DNA from: Whitmania pigra
Lineage: Eukaryota; Annelida; Clitellata; Hirudinida; Haemopidae
Assembly: GCA_021613335.1 (NCBI GenBank)
Contig: JAJTWR010000234.1
Span: 1 to 64,000, forward strand
DNA: 64,000 nucleotides
Direction of reading: 5' to 3'
Part shown: piece by piece, positions 1 to 10,147 of the stretch
Layout: the number at the start of each line of letters is the position of its first letter
Numbering within the stretch: the stretch's first letter is position 1
Program-made: the position numbers and the translations under genes
The notes under the pieces: generated by a model
What the model was told of the DNA's origin: nothing
Database searches by the model: none
The model's input: the letters and a program-made list of their open reading frames with translations, nothing else

Positions 1-333
1 ATAGGATAAATCCCGTCTCAGCCAGGGGCCGCGCCATTGCTCGGCTACCGCTAGGATGCGGGCATCCTCTTTTGCGCGGGCATTGGCCAGCCTCTTTGCG
101 TTGTTCGTACAATATCTGACCCAGCTTCAGCCCGGAAGGCGGCTGTGCCGTCAGACGTTCCAGCCAGATGCGGTCTCCAACCAGAATATGATTCAGCGTT
201 CGATGAATCGAACCGAAAAAAGCCTGGCGTTGGCAAAATATTCGGCATCGCTCAAATGATCGCACGCAGCGTAAAGCCGCTTGTTAGCCCAGCCATTGTA
301 ACGGGCAAGGATAAGAAAATAATCGTCGGTCAT
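1..333 (-). CDS. DinB-family protein, 3' end outside window, two apparent frameshifts
   Basis: The reading from the ATG at 333 begins MTDDYFLILARYNGWANKRL, the typical first helix of DinB/YfiT-type four-helix-bundle proteins, which often act as metal-dependent thiol transferases or are uncharacterised. The frame breaks near 220, next to a run of six A in the printed strand, and continues in a second frame with a family-like helix containing IHRTLNHILVGDRIWLERL. It breaks again near 100 and resumes with a stretch ending at the window edge. About 110 residues are visible of a usual 165. The start overlaps the stop of the upstream aminotransferase gene as ATGA, so translational coupling is likely. 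The breaks look like sequencing indels rather than decay, because both downstream frames remain family-like. Substrate is unknown. Confidence 0.6.
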
Positions 334-1511
334 GGCCGCAATTCCCCAATCAAACGGTCGAGAGCCGCGGTCAGGGTTGGCGTTGCCGCTGCAAAGCACA
401 AGCGCAGAAAGCCTTCGCCAGCGGCGCCGAACGCCAGACCTGGGGCTAGGCCAACATTAGCCTTGTCGATCAAGCGCCGCGCCAACGCCACACTGTCCTT
501 TTCACCGTCCACGGCAAAAAAAACTGTAAAAAGCCCCGTCGGGGGGAGTGACGCGGATGTTTTCCAGCTGGCCTAAGCGCTGAGAGATCAATCGACGGTG
601 CGCGCTACAGCGGGCCAGCTGCTCGGCAACGAAGCTTTCGCCCTGCTCGACCGCGACGATACCAGCTGCCTGAACGAAGGTGGCAGCGCCTGTAGCGTTG
701 ATTTCATTGAGTTTTTCCAATGCCGGTACGATTTCTTGCGGAATCGTCACCCATCCAAGTCGCCAGCCCGTATTCATCGCCCAGGTTTTGGAAAAACTAT
801 TGGCCACCACCACCCGGTCCTCAGGCGCGATCAATTCCAGCATCGAGGGGGCTGGCTCGCCGGATGCGGTATAGGCGATCCGGCCATAGACCTCGTCGGA
901 CAGAATCCAAAGACCCAACTGCGGGCCTTGGCTAAAATGGCCTGCAATTCGGCGCGGCTGGCGGTCCAACCGGTTGGATTGTTCGGCGAATTGATAAACA
1001 GCATGACCGTGCGTGCATCGATGGCGGCAAACAGGCGATCGAGATCGAGCGACCAGCCGCTATCCGGCCGATAGTCTAACGCCACATGGCGCACCTCGCC
1101 GCCCAACGCTGCGATTGCCGATACGCCATTGGGCCAAGAGGGAGAGAGCGTCACCGCATTGCGTCCCGGTTCGACCAGCGCTTGTATCGTCAGCATGATC
1201 GCGGCCATGCCCGAGGGCAGCACCGAAATACGCTCACAATCGATCTCGACGCCATAAAGTCGGCTGGAATAGCGGGCAAGCGCTTCACGCAAAGCCGGCA
1301 GGCCGCGCTTTGGCGCGTAATGGGTCATGCCTTGCCGCAAGGCCGCGCTGGCGGCATCGCCGATAAAGCCTGGGCTCGGCTCATCGCTCTCGCCAAACCA
1401 AAGCGCGATCAGCCCCGGCCGGTTCGCGCCATACTCATAGGCGTCGGATATTTTCGAGCGCTCCAGGGATGCGATCGCGGAGCGGACGCCGCGGGCGACA
1501 GTAGATGGCAT
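330..1511 (-). CDS. Pyridoxal-phosphate-dependent class I/II aminotransferase, two apparent frameshifts
   Basis: About 393 residues when the frames are followed, the usual length of AspC-like fold-type I aminotransferases. Visible family features are the N-terminal GESDEPSPGFI segment, FINSPNNPTGW (the conserved Asn-Pro turn), LSDEVYGRIAY (Asp and Tyr contacting the cofactor) and SFSKTWAMNTGWRLGW, with the Schiff-base lysine at about residue 240. The frame breaks near 915 and again near 520, where the C-terminal 55 residues continue in another frame to the stop at 330. It lies 50 bases downstream of the scoB stop and overlaps the DinB gene by ATGA. Together with the CoA-transferase genes it suggests amino-acid to keto-acid catabolism. 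The exact substrate cannot be read from sequence. Confidence 0.85.
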
Positions 1512-1561
1512 CGTCGTGATTCCTTAAGCCCTTTCACGTTTCCAGGAACGCCGGCCCAAAT

Positions 1562-2221
1562 TTACCGATGACGCTTATATCCCTGCCCGGTGGCGAAGTC
1601 GGCTTGCGTGCGCTCGCGGATATCCTGGAGCGACAAGCCGGGCGCGATATCGATCAGGGTAGCCGCGCCCTGTTTACGGTCGATATCGAACACCGCCAGA
1701 TCGGTGATCAGCCGGTCGACCACGCGCGCGCCGGTCAGCGGCAGATCGCAAGCGGCGAGAAATTTTGCGCCGCCATTCTTGTCGTTATGCTCCATGACAA
1801 CCACGACGCGCCGCACGCCGGCCACCAGATCCATGGCGCCGCCCATGCCCTTGACCAGCTTGCCGGGGATCATCCAATTGGCCAGATCACCATTTTGCGC
1901 CACCTGCATGGCGCCCAGGATGGCCAGATCGATATGGCCGCCGCGGATCATGGCAAAGCTGCTAGCGCTATCGAAGTAAGAGGAATGCGGCAAAGCGGTA
2001 ACGGTCTGCTTGCCGGCATTGATCAGATCAGGGTCTTCTTCGCCCTCAAACGGAAAAGGGCCGATGCCGAGCAGGCCATTTTCGCTATGCAGCGTCACAT
2101 GGATGTCGCTTGGGATGTAATTGGCCACCAGGGTTGGGATGCCGATCCCCAGATTGACGTAAAAACCGTCGCGCAATTCCAAAGCGGCGCGGGCCGCCAT
2201 ATCTTCACGGGTCCAAGCCAT
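1562..2221 (-). CDS. scoB: 3-oxoacid CoA-transferase subunit B
   Basis: 219 residues, full length for the beta subunit of succinyl-CoA:3-ketoacid CoA-transferase, which activates acetoacetate-type 3-oxoacids using succinyl-CoA. The motif [13 protein letters not shown] holds the catalytic glutamate that forms the glutamyl-CoA thioester. [15 protein letters not shown] and GGAMDLVAG are further family hallmarks. It begins 24 bases after the scoA stop on the same strand, so the two subunits are co-transcribed. No frame damage is visible. Symbols atoA or pcaJ are used for close relatives; the scoB choice rests on overall similarity of both subunits. Confidence 0.93.
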   Translation of the reverse strand: MAWTREDMAARAALELRDGFYVNLGIGIPTLVANYIPSDIHVTLHSENGLLGIGPFPFEGEEDPDLINAGKQTVTALPHSSYFDSASSFAMIRGGHIDLAILGAMQVAQNGDLANWMIPGKLVKGMGGAMDLVAGVRRVVVVMEHNDKNGGAKFLAACDLPLTGARVVDRLITDLAVFDIDRKQGAATLIDIAPGLSLQDIRERTQADFATGQGYKRHR

Positions 2222-2245
2222 GATCGAAACTCCTTGTCGCCAGGG

Positions 2246-2947
2246 TTAGGCGCGTTTGCGGGTGGTGCGCTGCTCGATACGCTTTTCCAGCCCTTTGGCC
2301 TGGAATAGACGCTGAACGTAAATGCCCGGCGTGTGGATTTGGTCGGGATCGAGCGAGCCTGCCGGGACCAGTTCCTCCACCTCGGCGACCGTCACTTTGC
2401 CAGCGGTTGCCATTGGCTGGTTGAAGTTGCGGGCGGTCTTGCGATAGATCAGATTGCCTTCGCTATCGCCCTTCCAGGCATGGACGATGGCCAGATCGGC
2501 GACCAGGCCAGTTTCCATCAAATAGCGTTCGCCGTTGAATTCGCGCTCTTCCTTCCCTTCGGCGACCAGGGTTCCGACCCCGGTTTTGGTGAAAAAAGCT
2601 GGAATGCCCGCGCCGCCGGCGCGAATCCTCTCGGCCAGCGTTCCTTGCGGGTTGAACTCCAATTGCAGCTTGCCGCTGAGATACAGTTCGGCGAACAGCT
2701 TGTTCTCGCCGACATAAGACGAGATCATTTTTGTGATTTGTCGATTGCCGAGCAGCTTGCCGAGACCGAAACCGTCGATACCGCAATTGTTGGAAATCAC
2801 GGTCAGGGATTTCGTTCCTGCCGTCAAGATGGCATCGATGGTGTTTTCTGAAATGCCGCACAAGCCGAAGCCGCCGGCCATGATCGTCATACCGTCGAAC
2901 AACAGCCCTGCCACCGCCGTCCTGGCATCGGGGTAGACTTTTTTCAT
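2246..2947 (-). CDS. scoA: 3-oxoacid CoA-transferase subunit A
   Basis: 233 residues, the full alpha subunit of the CoA-transferase. The N-terminus carries the GGFGLCGISENTIDAI signature, followed by the ISNNCGIDGFGLGKLL and SYVGENKLFAELYLSG blocks typical of ScoA/AtoD. The start ATG at 2947 is preceded on the minus strand by an AGAGAGA purine stretch that could serve as ribosome-binding site. It is the first gene of a scoA-scoB-aminotransferase-dinB run. The LacI-type regulator lies directly upstream in the same orientation, separated by about 90 bases, and may control these genes. No frameshifts seen. Confidence 0.93.
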   Translation of the reverse strand: MKKVYPDARTAVAGLLFDGMTIMAGGFGLCGISENTIDAILTAGTKSLTVISNNCGIDGFGLGKLLGNRQITKMISSYVGENKLFAELYLSGKLQLEFNPQGTLAERIRAGGAGIPAFFTKTGVGTLVAEGKEEREFNGERYLMETGLVADLAIVHAWKGDSEGNLIYRKTARNFNQPMATAGKVTVAEVEELVPAGSLDPDQIHTPGIYVQRLFQAKGLEKRIEQRTTRKRA

Positions 2948-3035
2948 GACTCAATCTCTCTGTTGCGTTACAGCGGCGAGCGCCGCTTCTCCTGCCTGCG
3001 TCGTGGCAAGAGTGTCCTTGAGCCAGGTTCTTACG

Positions 3036-4061
3036 TCAAGGCACAGGTCCGAGCGATTCGCCATCGCGCAGGCTGTAAGGCAGCAAAATCAGTTCCGGCC
3101 GGGCTTGTCCGCGCAAACGGGCGAGCAGATGACGGGTGGCCATGACTCCCATCTGACGGGCCGGTTGAATCGCCGTAGCCAATGTTGGCCAGCTCCACTC
3201 GCCGGCTGGAATGCCGTCGCAACCGACTACCGACACATCTTCTGGCACCGACCGGCCAATGCGACGCAGCGCGTTGATGGTGGCCAGGGCGATCGTATCG
3301 TTGGCGCAGAACAAGGCGGTTGGAGCGGTCGCTGGATCGGCGAAAACACTTGCCAGCCGCTCGGGAAAATCGGCGAGCCGATAATCGCTTTCAACCGAAG
3401 GCCCGGGCGCCAGGCCAGCAGCGGCAAGCGCTGCAAGAAAACCATGCCGGCGCAATGAGAACGGATCGGACAAGCAGGCAGGCAGCGCAACCATGCCGAT
3501 GCGCCGATGACCGGCGGCGACCAGCCGATGGGTGATATCGCGGGCCGCGCCGGCATTATCGACCGTCACGGCCGCCCGATCGGTTCGCCGCGGCTGATTG
3601 TAGAGCAAGACATAGGGAATGCCCTCACTGTCCAGCGCATCCAGGACGGGGTTGTCATCGGCATTCGCCACGGTCAACAGCAAGCCGTCGACTTGTTGCG
3701 ACAACAGATCGCCGATCGCCGCCTGTTCGCGATGACGATAGTCGCTGGCGGTCGTCAGCGCCAGCGGGTAGCCGGCTTCATGGCCGGCTTCCTGGATCCC
3801 GTCCAGAACGGCGGCCGATACCGGGTTGGACAATGACGGGATCAGCACGCCCAGAGTATGGCTGCACGCGGTTTTCAAACATTGTCCGATTCGGTTGGGG
3901 CGAAACCCCAATTCCTCGACCGCTTGCGTCACCCGCCAGGCGGTTTGCGTGCGGATCGCATCCTTGCCGTTGATCACGCGCGAGACGGTGGCAATCGATA
4001 CCCCGGCTAAAGCGGCGACATCGCGGATGGTCGGCGGTGAGCGAGAGGGTAGATCAATCAT
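3036..4061 (-). CDS. LacI/GalR-family transcriptional regulator
   Basis: 341 residues. The N-terminal helix-turn-helix reads TIRDVAALAGVSIATVSRV (about residues 11-29) and is followed by the hinge. A periplasmic-binding-protein-like effector domain spans the rest, with typical LGVLIPSLSNP, ALFCANDTIALA and VSVVGCDGIPAG segments. It is intact, unlike many neighbours. It sits between an M20 deacylase gene upstream and the scoAB genes downstream, all on the minus strand, so it is a candidate local regulator of either. The ligand cannot be inferred; relatives bind sugars or gluconate-type acids. Confidence 0.9.
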   Translation of the reverse strand: MIDLPSRSPPTIRDVAALAGVSIATVSRVINGKDAIRTQTAWRVTQAVEELGFRPNRIGQCLKTACSHTLGVLIPSLSNPVSAAVLDGIQEAGHEAGYPLALTTASDYRHREQAAIGDLLSQQVDGLLLTVANADDNPVLDALDSEGIPYVLLYNQPRRTDRAAVTVDNAGAARDITHRLVAAGHRRIGMVALPACLSDPFSLRRHGFLAALAAAGLAPGPSVESDYRLADFPERLASVFADPATAPTALFCANDTIALATINALRRIGRSVPEDVSVVGCDGIPAGEWSWPTLATAIQPARQMGVMATRHLLARLRGQARPELILLPYSLRDGESLGPVP

Positions 4062-4155
4062 GTGCCGACGCTATGCAAAGGGTGAAGAAAAGCGGAAAGC
4101 GCTAACCCTGATAGCATCTCATTGTAAAAAACACAATTAAAAATTGTGCAGATGA

Positions 4156-5485
4156 TTATAAAATATCGTTATTAGAGCATTTCTCCGCATTCTGCTCAAC
4201 CAATGGTTCTGTTCCGCACCAGCGTGCGAGCAGCAAGGCCAGCACCTGAGTGACGCGCTGCAGGCTGGAGAGATCGACCCATTCGTCGATGCCATGCAAG
4301 GCGCCGGCCTTCGGTCCATAACAGGTTGCCGGAATGTCGCCATAAAGGGCAAAAAAGCGAGCGTCGGTGGTAGCCGGACTTGCCAGGAGCTGAATTTCCT
4401 CGCCGGTCACTTCACGGTGAAGGTTCGTCAGGGTTTCAAGAATCGGCCATTGCGGATCGGCGATGAACCCTTCGGCTTGGAAGCCGCGCCAGGCAATGCT
4501 GACGCGCAGCGCGTCGCCGAGGGCCGCGGCTTGCTCGTGGATCCGTTTTTCGATGGCAGCGCGCAGTTCGGCCCGGTCCATGCCGGGGTAAAAGCCGAGC
4601 CGAACGTCGATCGTGCAGCGGCATGGCACCGAGGAAGCCCATTCTCCGCCTGAGATCTTACCCAAATTGGCGGTGAGCGGCCGGGGATGACCGGCGAAGA
4701 TCGCCGGGCGATGCGGGCCGTCGTTCCAGGCATCGACTAATCTGACCAGGCTGCGGTAAAGGGCGTATGCGGCTTCGATGGCGCTTTTACCTGATCGGCG
4801 AGCGCCACATGGGCCGGAACGCCGACAACCGTGACGCTGACCCACATCACTCCGACCTGACCGATCATCAGCGATTCGTTGAACGGTTCCGGGATCACTG
4901 CCGCATCGGCGCGATACCCGCGCACCAGACATGCCAGCGCGCCATTGCCGGTGCATTCCTCCTCGACGACCGATTGCAGATAAACCGGCGCTGCGGGTTG
5001 AACGCCGCAGCGCCGCAGCGCCTGAAAGGCGGCGAGCATGGCGATCAGCCCAGCTTTCATATCGCCAGCCCCTCTGCCATACAAGCGCCCATCGCGGATG
5101 ACCGGCCGATATGGCGGGTGGGACCATAAATCCGCCGGTCCCGTCGGCACGACATCGATATGGCCGTTCAAGATCAAGGAGCGCCCCTTGATCCGGCGAG
5201 GGCGGTGGCTGCCAACGATATTCATCCGCCCTTCGAGGGACGATATCGCCGGCGGCGAAAACCCAGGATGACCGCACAGGGCCTGCGGGTCGATGGCGAA
5301 GGCTTCAACCGTCAAACCCAGCTCGGCCATGCGAGCGGCCACCCAGGCTTGGCCGCTTGTTCTTGCCCAAGCTCAGAGGGCAGAGCCACGAGTTCGCCAA
5401 GCCACTGTTCGGCTTGCGGGCGGAGCTGGCGGACAGCGGCAAGCAAGCGACGGTCAAGACTGGCATCCTGGAACGGATCGAGCAT
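4156..5485 (-). CDS. M20-family deacylase (ArgE/DapE type), two apparent frameshifts
   Basis: About 440 residues if the breaks near 5345 and 4795 are bridged, matching ArgE/DapE-type zinc deacylases that hydrolyse N-acyl amino acids. Metal and catalytic motifs are present: NGHIDVVPTG (His and Asp), GRGAGDMKAG (bridging Asp) and VVEEECTGNGA (catalytic and ligand Glu pair). The dimerisation domain (SIAWRGFQAEGF region) and the C-terminal histidine in ALHGIDEWV follow. I chose the ATG at 5485, which reads MLDPFQDASLDRRLLAAV and gives the expected N-terminal helix. Frame breaks probably reflect sequence errors because all catalytic residues survive. Substrate unknown; the adjacent aminotransferase fits amino-acid catabolism. 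Confidence 0.8.
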
Positions 5486-5657
5486 AGAAAACCATCCATC
5501 GAGCGGACAGAGACGGTGCCACGCTCATCGCCGGACAGCAATGAAAAAGGGGAAAGGGCGGTGCGCCGGGAATCGCGTCCTTGGCGGTTCGCTTGCGCTG
5601 CATTGACGATGCGCCAGCACGGTTCGGTTCGACGAATTCCTTGAATGCGACGCTCAT
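5454..5657 (-). CDS. Possible small open reading frame, unknown
   Basis: A 67-codon frame starting at the ATG at 5657, preceded by a good ribosome-binding sequence (GGAGAGG six bases upstream). The first 35 residues (MSVAFKEFVEPNRAGASS onward) are hydrophilic and basic. The rest overlaps the start of the M20 gene in another frame, so the true protein may be shorter or frameshifted. I recognise no family. It lies in the gap between the ABC-F gene and the M20 gene, on the same strand as both. Existence is supported only by the ribosome-binding site. Confidence 0.25.
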   Translation of the reverse strand: MSVAFKEFVEPNRAGASSMQRKRTAKDAIPGAPPFPLFHCCPAMSVAPSLSARWMVFYARSVPGCQS

Positions 5658-5674
5658 GGACCTCTCCAAAACAA

Positions 5675-7564
5675 TCATGCTCGCTCTTGGATCCAATCCA
5701 GCTTTTCGGCGAGTTCCAGCCAATGCGTTTCGGCGGCTTCCAGGGCGGCGGCGGCAGTGGCTTGCGCTGCGATCAGCTCCGCAACCCTGCCGGGGTCGCG
5801 TTGGTACAAACCCGGATCGGCGAGCGCTGCATCGAGGCGGGCTTTTTCCCTGGTCAGCTGATTTACCGCGGCCTCGGCGGTTTTGGCGGCTTTGCGCAAG
5901 GGGACGAGCTGCGCGCGAGCATCGGCATCCTGCCGGCGGCGGTCGCGGCGGGCCTGGTTTGATTTCCGTTCGGCGCGCTCTTGGCTGCGTTCGGCGGCTT
6001 TGGCGGCTAAAATGCGGCGACGATAATCGTCCATATCGCCGTCGAACGGATGAACGGCGCCATTTTCCACCAGCCACAGCTGGTCGGCGACCAGTTCGAC
6101 TAGATGACGGTCATGGCTGATCAGCACGACAGCGCCGCGATAATCGGCCAGCGCCTCGACCAAAGCCTCGCGAGCGTCGATATCCAGATGGTTGGTTGGT
6201 TCGTCGAGAATCAGCAGATGGGGCGCATGGTGGGTGATCAAGGCCAGGGTCAGGCGCGCCTTTTCCCCGCCCGACAAGGATTCCACCCTGGTGTCGGCCT
6301 TGACCTGATTGAAGCCGAACCCTCCCAGCTTGGCGCGCACCTGATCGATGCGCGCGCCGGGCGTCAACCTTGTCATCAACTGGACCGGCGTTGCCGTCAG
6401 ATCCAATTCTTCAACCTGATGCTGGGCAAAAAAACCGATGCGCAGTTTGCCCGGCGCGGTTCGCGTCCCGGTCAGCGCCGGTAACCGGCCTGCGATCAGC
6501 CGGGCAAGGGTGGTTTTGCCGTTGCCATTGGCGCCCAGCAACGCTACCCGGTCATCGGGGTCCAGGCGCAGATCGCACCGCTGCAAGATCGGCTTGCCGG
6601 GGCTATAGCCGACCGTCGCGGCATCCAGCGCCATCAAGGGCGGCGACAAAGCCTCGGGCCGGGGGAAATGGAAGCGTATGGCCGGATCGCGCGCGATCGC
6701 CGCCAGCGGTTCCATCCGCGCCAGCGCTTTCAAGCGGCTTTGGGCTTGCCGCGCCTTCGACGCCTTGGCGCGAAAGCGGTCGATGAAGGCTTGCATATGG
6801 CTGCGCTGGGCTTCCTGCTTTTCAATCGCAGCCTGAGTTTGCGCCAGTTTTTCGCGCCGGACTCGTTCGAATGTATCGTAATCGCCGCGATAATAGGTCA
6901 GTTTCTGGTTTTCCAGATGCAGGATGCCCGTGCATACGGCGTTGAGGAAGTCGCGGTCGTGGCTGACCATCAGCAAGCCGCGCGGCCAAGCGCGCAGAAA
7001 ATTTTCCAGCCATAAGGCGGCTTCCAGATCCAGATGGTTGGTTGGCTCGTCAAGCAACAACAAGTCGGGTTCGGCGAACAAGGCTGCGGCCAGCGCAACG
7101 CGCATACGCCAGCCGCCGGAAAAGCTTGCCATTGGCCGCTCCTGCATCTCGGCATCGAAGCCAAGACCGGCCAGGATGACAGCCGCGCGCGCCGGAGCGG
7201 CATGAGCGCCAATATCGCTCAGCCGGCTTTGAATTTCGGCGATATGGACAGGATCGCTCGCGGTTTCGGCGGCGCGCAGCAAGGCGGCGCGTTCTTCGGC
7301 GGCGGCCAGCACCAGATCGAGGGGGCGTTGGTTCGCACCGCCGGGCGCTTCCTGAGCGACCATGCCCAAGCGCGCCTCCTTTGGCAGGCGGATGCTGCCG
7401 CCATCCGGTTCCAGCTCGCCTGCAACCAGCTTCAAGAGGGTGGATTTGCCGGCGCCGTTGCGACCGACCAGACCGACGCGATGCCCCGTCTGGATCTGAG
7501 CCGAGGCGTTATCGAACAGCGACCGGCCGGCAATGCGGAAAACGAGATTGGTGATGTCGAGCAT
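5675..7564 (-). CDS. ABC-F family ATPase (Uup/YheS-like), duplicated ATPase domains
   Basis: About 629 residues from the ATG at 7564, where MLDITNLVF gives the standard N-terminus; an in-frame start at 7624 would add 20 atypical residues. Two ABC ATPase domains follow each other: Walker A GRNGAGKST, signature FSGGW and Walker B LLLLDEPTNHLD in the first, and GANGNGKTT, LSGGE and LLILDEPTNHLD in the second. They are joined by the alpha-helical ABC-F linker containing the RFRAKASKARQAQSR segment. A charged coiled-coil tail closes the protein. There are no membrane segments, so this is a soluble, ribosome-associated translation factor rather than a transporter. It is divergent from the creatininase-like gene, with a 94-base intergenic space. 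Confidence 0.93.
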   Translation of the reverse strand: MLDITNLVFRIAGRSLFDNASAQIQTGHRVGLVGRNGAGKSTLLKLVAGELEPDGGSIRLPKEARLGMVAQEAPGGANQRPLDLVLAAAEERAALLRAAETASDPVHIAEIQSRLSDIGAHAAPARAAVILAGLGFDAEMQERPMASFSGGWRMRVALAAALFAEPDLLLLDEPTNHLDLEAALWLENFLRAWPRGLLMVSHDRDFLNAVCTGILHLENQKLTYYRGDYDTFERVRREKLAQTQAAIEKQEAQRSHMQAFIDRFRAKASKARQAQSRLKALARMEPLAAIARDPAIRFHFPRPEALSPPLMALDAATVGYSPGKPILQRCDLRLDPDDRVALLGANGNGKTTLARLIAGRLPALTGTRTAPGKLRIGFFAQHQVEELDLTATPVQLMTRLTPGARIDQVRAKLGGFGFNQVKADTRVESLSGGEKARLTLALITHHAPHLLILDEPTNHLDIDAREALVEALADYRGAVVLISHDRHLVELVADQLWLVENGAVHPFDGDMDDYRRRILAAKAAERSQERAERKSNQARRDRRRQDADARAQLVPLRKAAKTAEAAVNQLTREKARLDAALADPGLYQRDPGRVAELIAAQATAAAALEAAETHWLELAEKLDWIQERA

Positions 7565-7658
7565 GGGGATGTGATAACACGATCCAGCCTTCAAGCCATG
7601 GACAAAGCGAAAATCCCGGCTCATTGTGTGTGGCGTTCGGACAAAAAAGTATCGATCG

Positions 7659-8408
7659 ATGCAACTTGAACTTTGTACCTGGCCCGACGTTCAGGCCTAT
7701 TTGGATCGTAGCAAAGGCGTGATCGTGCCCATCGGCTCCACCGAACAGCACGGCCCGAACGGGTTGATCGGCACCGATACGATTACCGCGTCGCATCTGG
7801 CGCGCCTGGTGGGTTTGCAAACCGGAGCGATGGTGGCGCCGGCGATTGCCGTTGGCATGGCTCAGCATCATATGGCCTTTGCCGGTTCGATAACCTTGCG
7901 GCCTTCGACCCTGATCGCCGTCATTCACGATATGGTGACGTCGCTCGTCCGGCATGGCTTTTGCCGGTTCTTTTTCATCAATGGTCATGGCGGCAATATC
8001 GCCACGGTGACGGCGGCATTTTCCGAACTCTATGCCGATGCCTCGCTCGCTTCCCTGCCGCAGCGCGCGCCGATCCGCTGCCGTCTGAGCAACTGGTGGA
8101 TGGGGCGCGGGGTTGGCGGCGTCTCGCGCAGCCTGTTTCCCGATGCCGAGGGCAGCCACGCCACCCCATCGGAAGTCTCGCTCAGTTGGGTCTGTCATCC
8201 CGAAGCCGCCCGGCCAATGTCGCTCGATCCGCCGGTCGCTCCCAGGGCGGGCGATTTCACCGATGCCGCCGATTTTCGCAACCGTTATCCCGACGGTCGC
8301 ATCGGGTCCAATCCGGGCCTCGCCTCGATTGACGCGGGTCAGCGCATCGAAGAGGCGGCCGTCGCCGCATTGTGCCGGGAATATCAGGATTTTATCGGCG
8401 AATCATGA
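7659..8408 (+). CDS. Creatininase-family amidohydrolase
   Basis: 249 residues from the ATG at 7659. The metal-binding pattern of the creatininase family is visible: PIGSTEQHGPNG (Glu, His), IGTDTITA (Asp), FINGHGGN (His) and a downstream EGSHATPSE (Glu). The family includes creatinine amidohydrolase, enzymes of riboflavin/F420 metabolism and the mycofactocin peptidase MftE, so the reaction is an amide or peptide-type hydrolysis whose substrate is not evident. Its stop overlaps the start of the next gene as ATGA, implying a two-gene operon with the glycosyltransferase-like protein. Intact frame. Confidence 0.88.
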   Translation: MQLELCTWPDVQAYLDRSKGVIVPIGSTEQHGPNGLIGTDTITASHLARLVGLQTGAMVAPAIAVGMAQHHMAFAGSITLRPSTLIAVIHDMVTSLVRHGFCRFFFINGHGGNIATVTAAFSELYADASLASLPQRAPIRCRLSNWWMGRGVGGVSRSLFPDAEGSHATPSEVSLSWVCHPEAARPMSLDPPVAPRAGDFTDAADFRNRYPDGRIGSNPGLASIDAGQRIEEAAVAALCREYQDFIGES

Positions 8409-10020
8409 CAGTCGATCCGGCGGCCGACCGTGAATTGCTGGTCTGGATTCCGCGTACCCTGCAGCGAATCCATGAGATGGGCGCGCCCGACGAGCGTTTG
8501 GCGACCGCCTATCGAAGAATCAATCCCCAAGTCCAGTGGCATCGCCGGTCGCTTGCCAACATGAACCAGCCATTGGCTGAGCCGGTCGATTGCCTGGTTT
8601 ACAACGGCGCAATCGAAACCGCGAACGATCCCTGGCGCCTGTTACGCCAGAACGCCGCCATGCTGAGCGATGACGGCGCGGTGGTTGCCCGCGTCCGCAA
8701 TGTCCAATATTGGCCGCTCATCGTCGATCTGTTGCGCGGTCGCTGGCGTTATCGCGAGACGGCTGCGCCTGTTCGAGGCGATCTGCATTTTTTCACCCGC
8801 TCAACATTGTTCGATCTGTTCGATGCCTCAGGCTTGACGGTCGATGAGGTTCGCGATTGTACCGACCCGAGCGCGCCGTCTTTGGAACCTTATATGCCAG
8901 CGCTGCAACCGTTATTGGCTGCGATCGGCGTCGATTCGGCGCGATTTGCCCAAGCGGCTCGAGTCGGCAGCTTTCTGGTTCGAGCCGGGCGCCGGCCCAA
9001 ACGGCAATTGCTGATTCAAGGAACGACGCTCAGCCGGCACAGCGGCGGGGTGGTCCCCTTGCGCATGCACGCGCCGTTGACAGCAGTGGCAACCACGCCG
9101 GGGTGCGCTTGCAGCTGAACGCGTCAGAAACCGCCATGCGGCTGCAAACTTATCCCGAAGATCGGATATGGATCTTGCAGCGACCGAAACTGACCTTGCA
9201 TCTTGCCAAAGAGGTATTGAATTTTCACCGAGCCGCTACGTCACGGTACTGGAAATCGATGACGATTTGACGCAAACGCCGTTCCAGCTGCTCCACCAGC
9301 AGATCGGGTTTCATGTGGTGCACGCCATTCAAACCTCGACGCCGGAACTGGCAAAACGCTTGCGCCGGTTCAATTGCGAAATCGCGGTTTTCCCCAACCA
9401 ATTAGCTGAAATCGACCCGCTTCCTCCCCCGCATGACGGGCCGTGCCGCTTGTTATTCGCTGCCATGCAGCGTGAGCGCGATTGGCAACCGATCGTAGCG
9501 CCGCTCAACCGTTTGCTCGCCAGCCGACCCGATATATCGGTGCAGGTGATCATGGATCGCGCTTTTTTCGAGGCATTGGCAACGCCGAACAAGCAGATTT
9601 ATCCCTATCTGGATTATGACGATTACCGGCGCGTCCTAGCCAATGCCGATGTCAATCTGGCGCCGCTGCTCGATACGCCTTTCAACCGGGCGAAATCGGA
9701 TGCGAATTCCTGGAATCAGCGGCTCATGGCGTGGCGCTGGCTGCCAGCCCGACCGTTTACGCCGCCACGATCCGCGATGGCGAAACCGGCATTCTGTTCG
9801 AGGATGCCGCGCGTTCGAGCGGAAATTACCGCGCTTGCTGGACGACGCCAGCTATCGCCGCCGCCTAGCCGAGGCGGCCTATGCTTACGTTCGCGATCGT
9901 CGCATGCAGTCTTACCAGGCGCCGGAACGTTTGGCCTGGTATCGCGATCTGGTCAGCCGCAAGCCGGAGCTGGACCGGGCGGTGGCCCGGCGCTGGCGTA
10001 ATGTCACGGCGCTTGGCTGA
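8405..10020 (+). CDS. Glycosyltransferase with a degenerate methyltransferase-like N-terminal domain, several frameshifts
   Basis: About 540 residues across at least four frame breaks (near 9105, 9235, 9715 and 9825). Residues 1-230 resemble the later half of a class I methyltransferase: VDCLVYNGAIETANDPWRLL corresponds to the usual motif-IV region followed by RNVQYWPLIVDLLRG. The glycine-rich SAM-binding motif I is absent. A glycosyltransferase-like part follows, with VLEIDDDL, ADVNLAPLLDTPFNRAKSD and IRDGETGILFED, ending in a typical GT helix (DDASYRRRLAEAAYAYV). Translation is coupled to the creatininase-family gene by ATGA. The role may be in polysaccharide or glycan modification. The breaks may be errors or decay; with four of them the locus could be a pseudogene. 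Confidence 0.55.
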
Positions 10021-10117
10021 GCATGGGGACGCTTTTTCATTATGCCGTCGACAGTTCAGTGGACGGGCCAGCCTTGCCCGGGACGGCGGCGATCCCGATT
10101 TGCTGAAGATACAGTAA

Positions 10118-10147
10118 TTTGACGATATGGTGAATTTGATCGTCAAA
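10118..10147. promoter_or_regulatory. Interrupted inverted repeat, candidate upstream activator site
   Basis: TTTGACGAT (10118-10126) and ATCGTCAAA (10139-10147) are perfect 9-base inverted copies with a 12-base spacer; two of the next three outward positions also pair. Half-sites are 21 bases centre to centre, two helical turns, as expected for a dimeric activator on one DNA face. Position, about 190 bases upstream of the sigma-54 promoter, matches the sites bound by XylR/DmpR-type activators. Binding is inferred. Confidence 0.6.

Noticed and set aside
7659..10020. Mycofactocin cluster (MftE-like creatininase and MftF-like glycosyltransferase)
   Set aside because: No MftA precursor, MftB chaperone or MftC radical-SAM gene is nearby, and the glycosyltransferase part is not evidently MftF.
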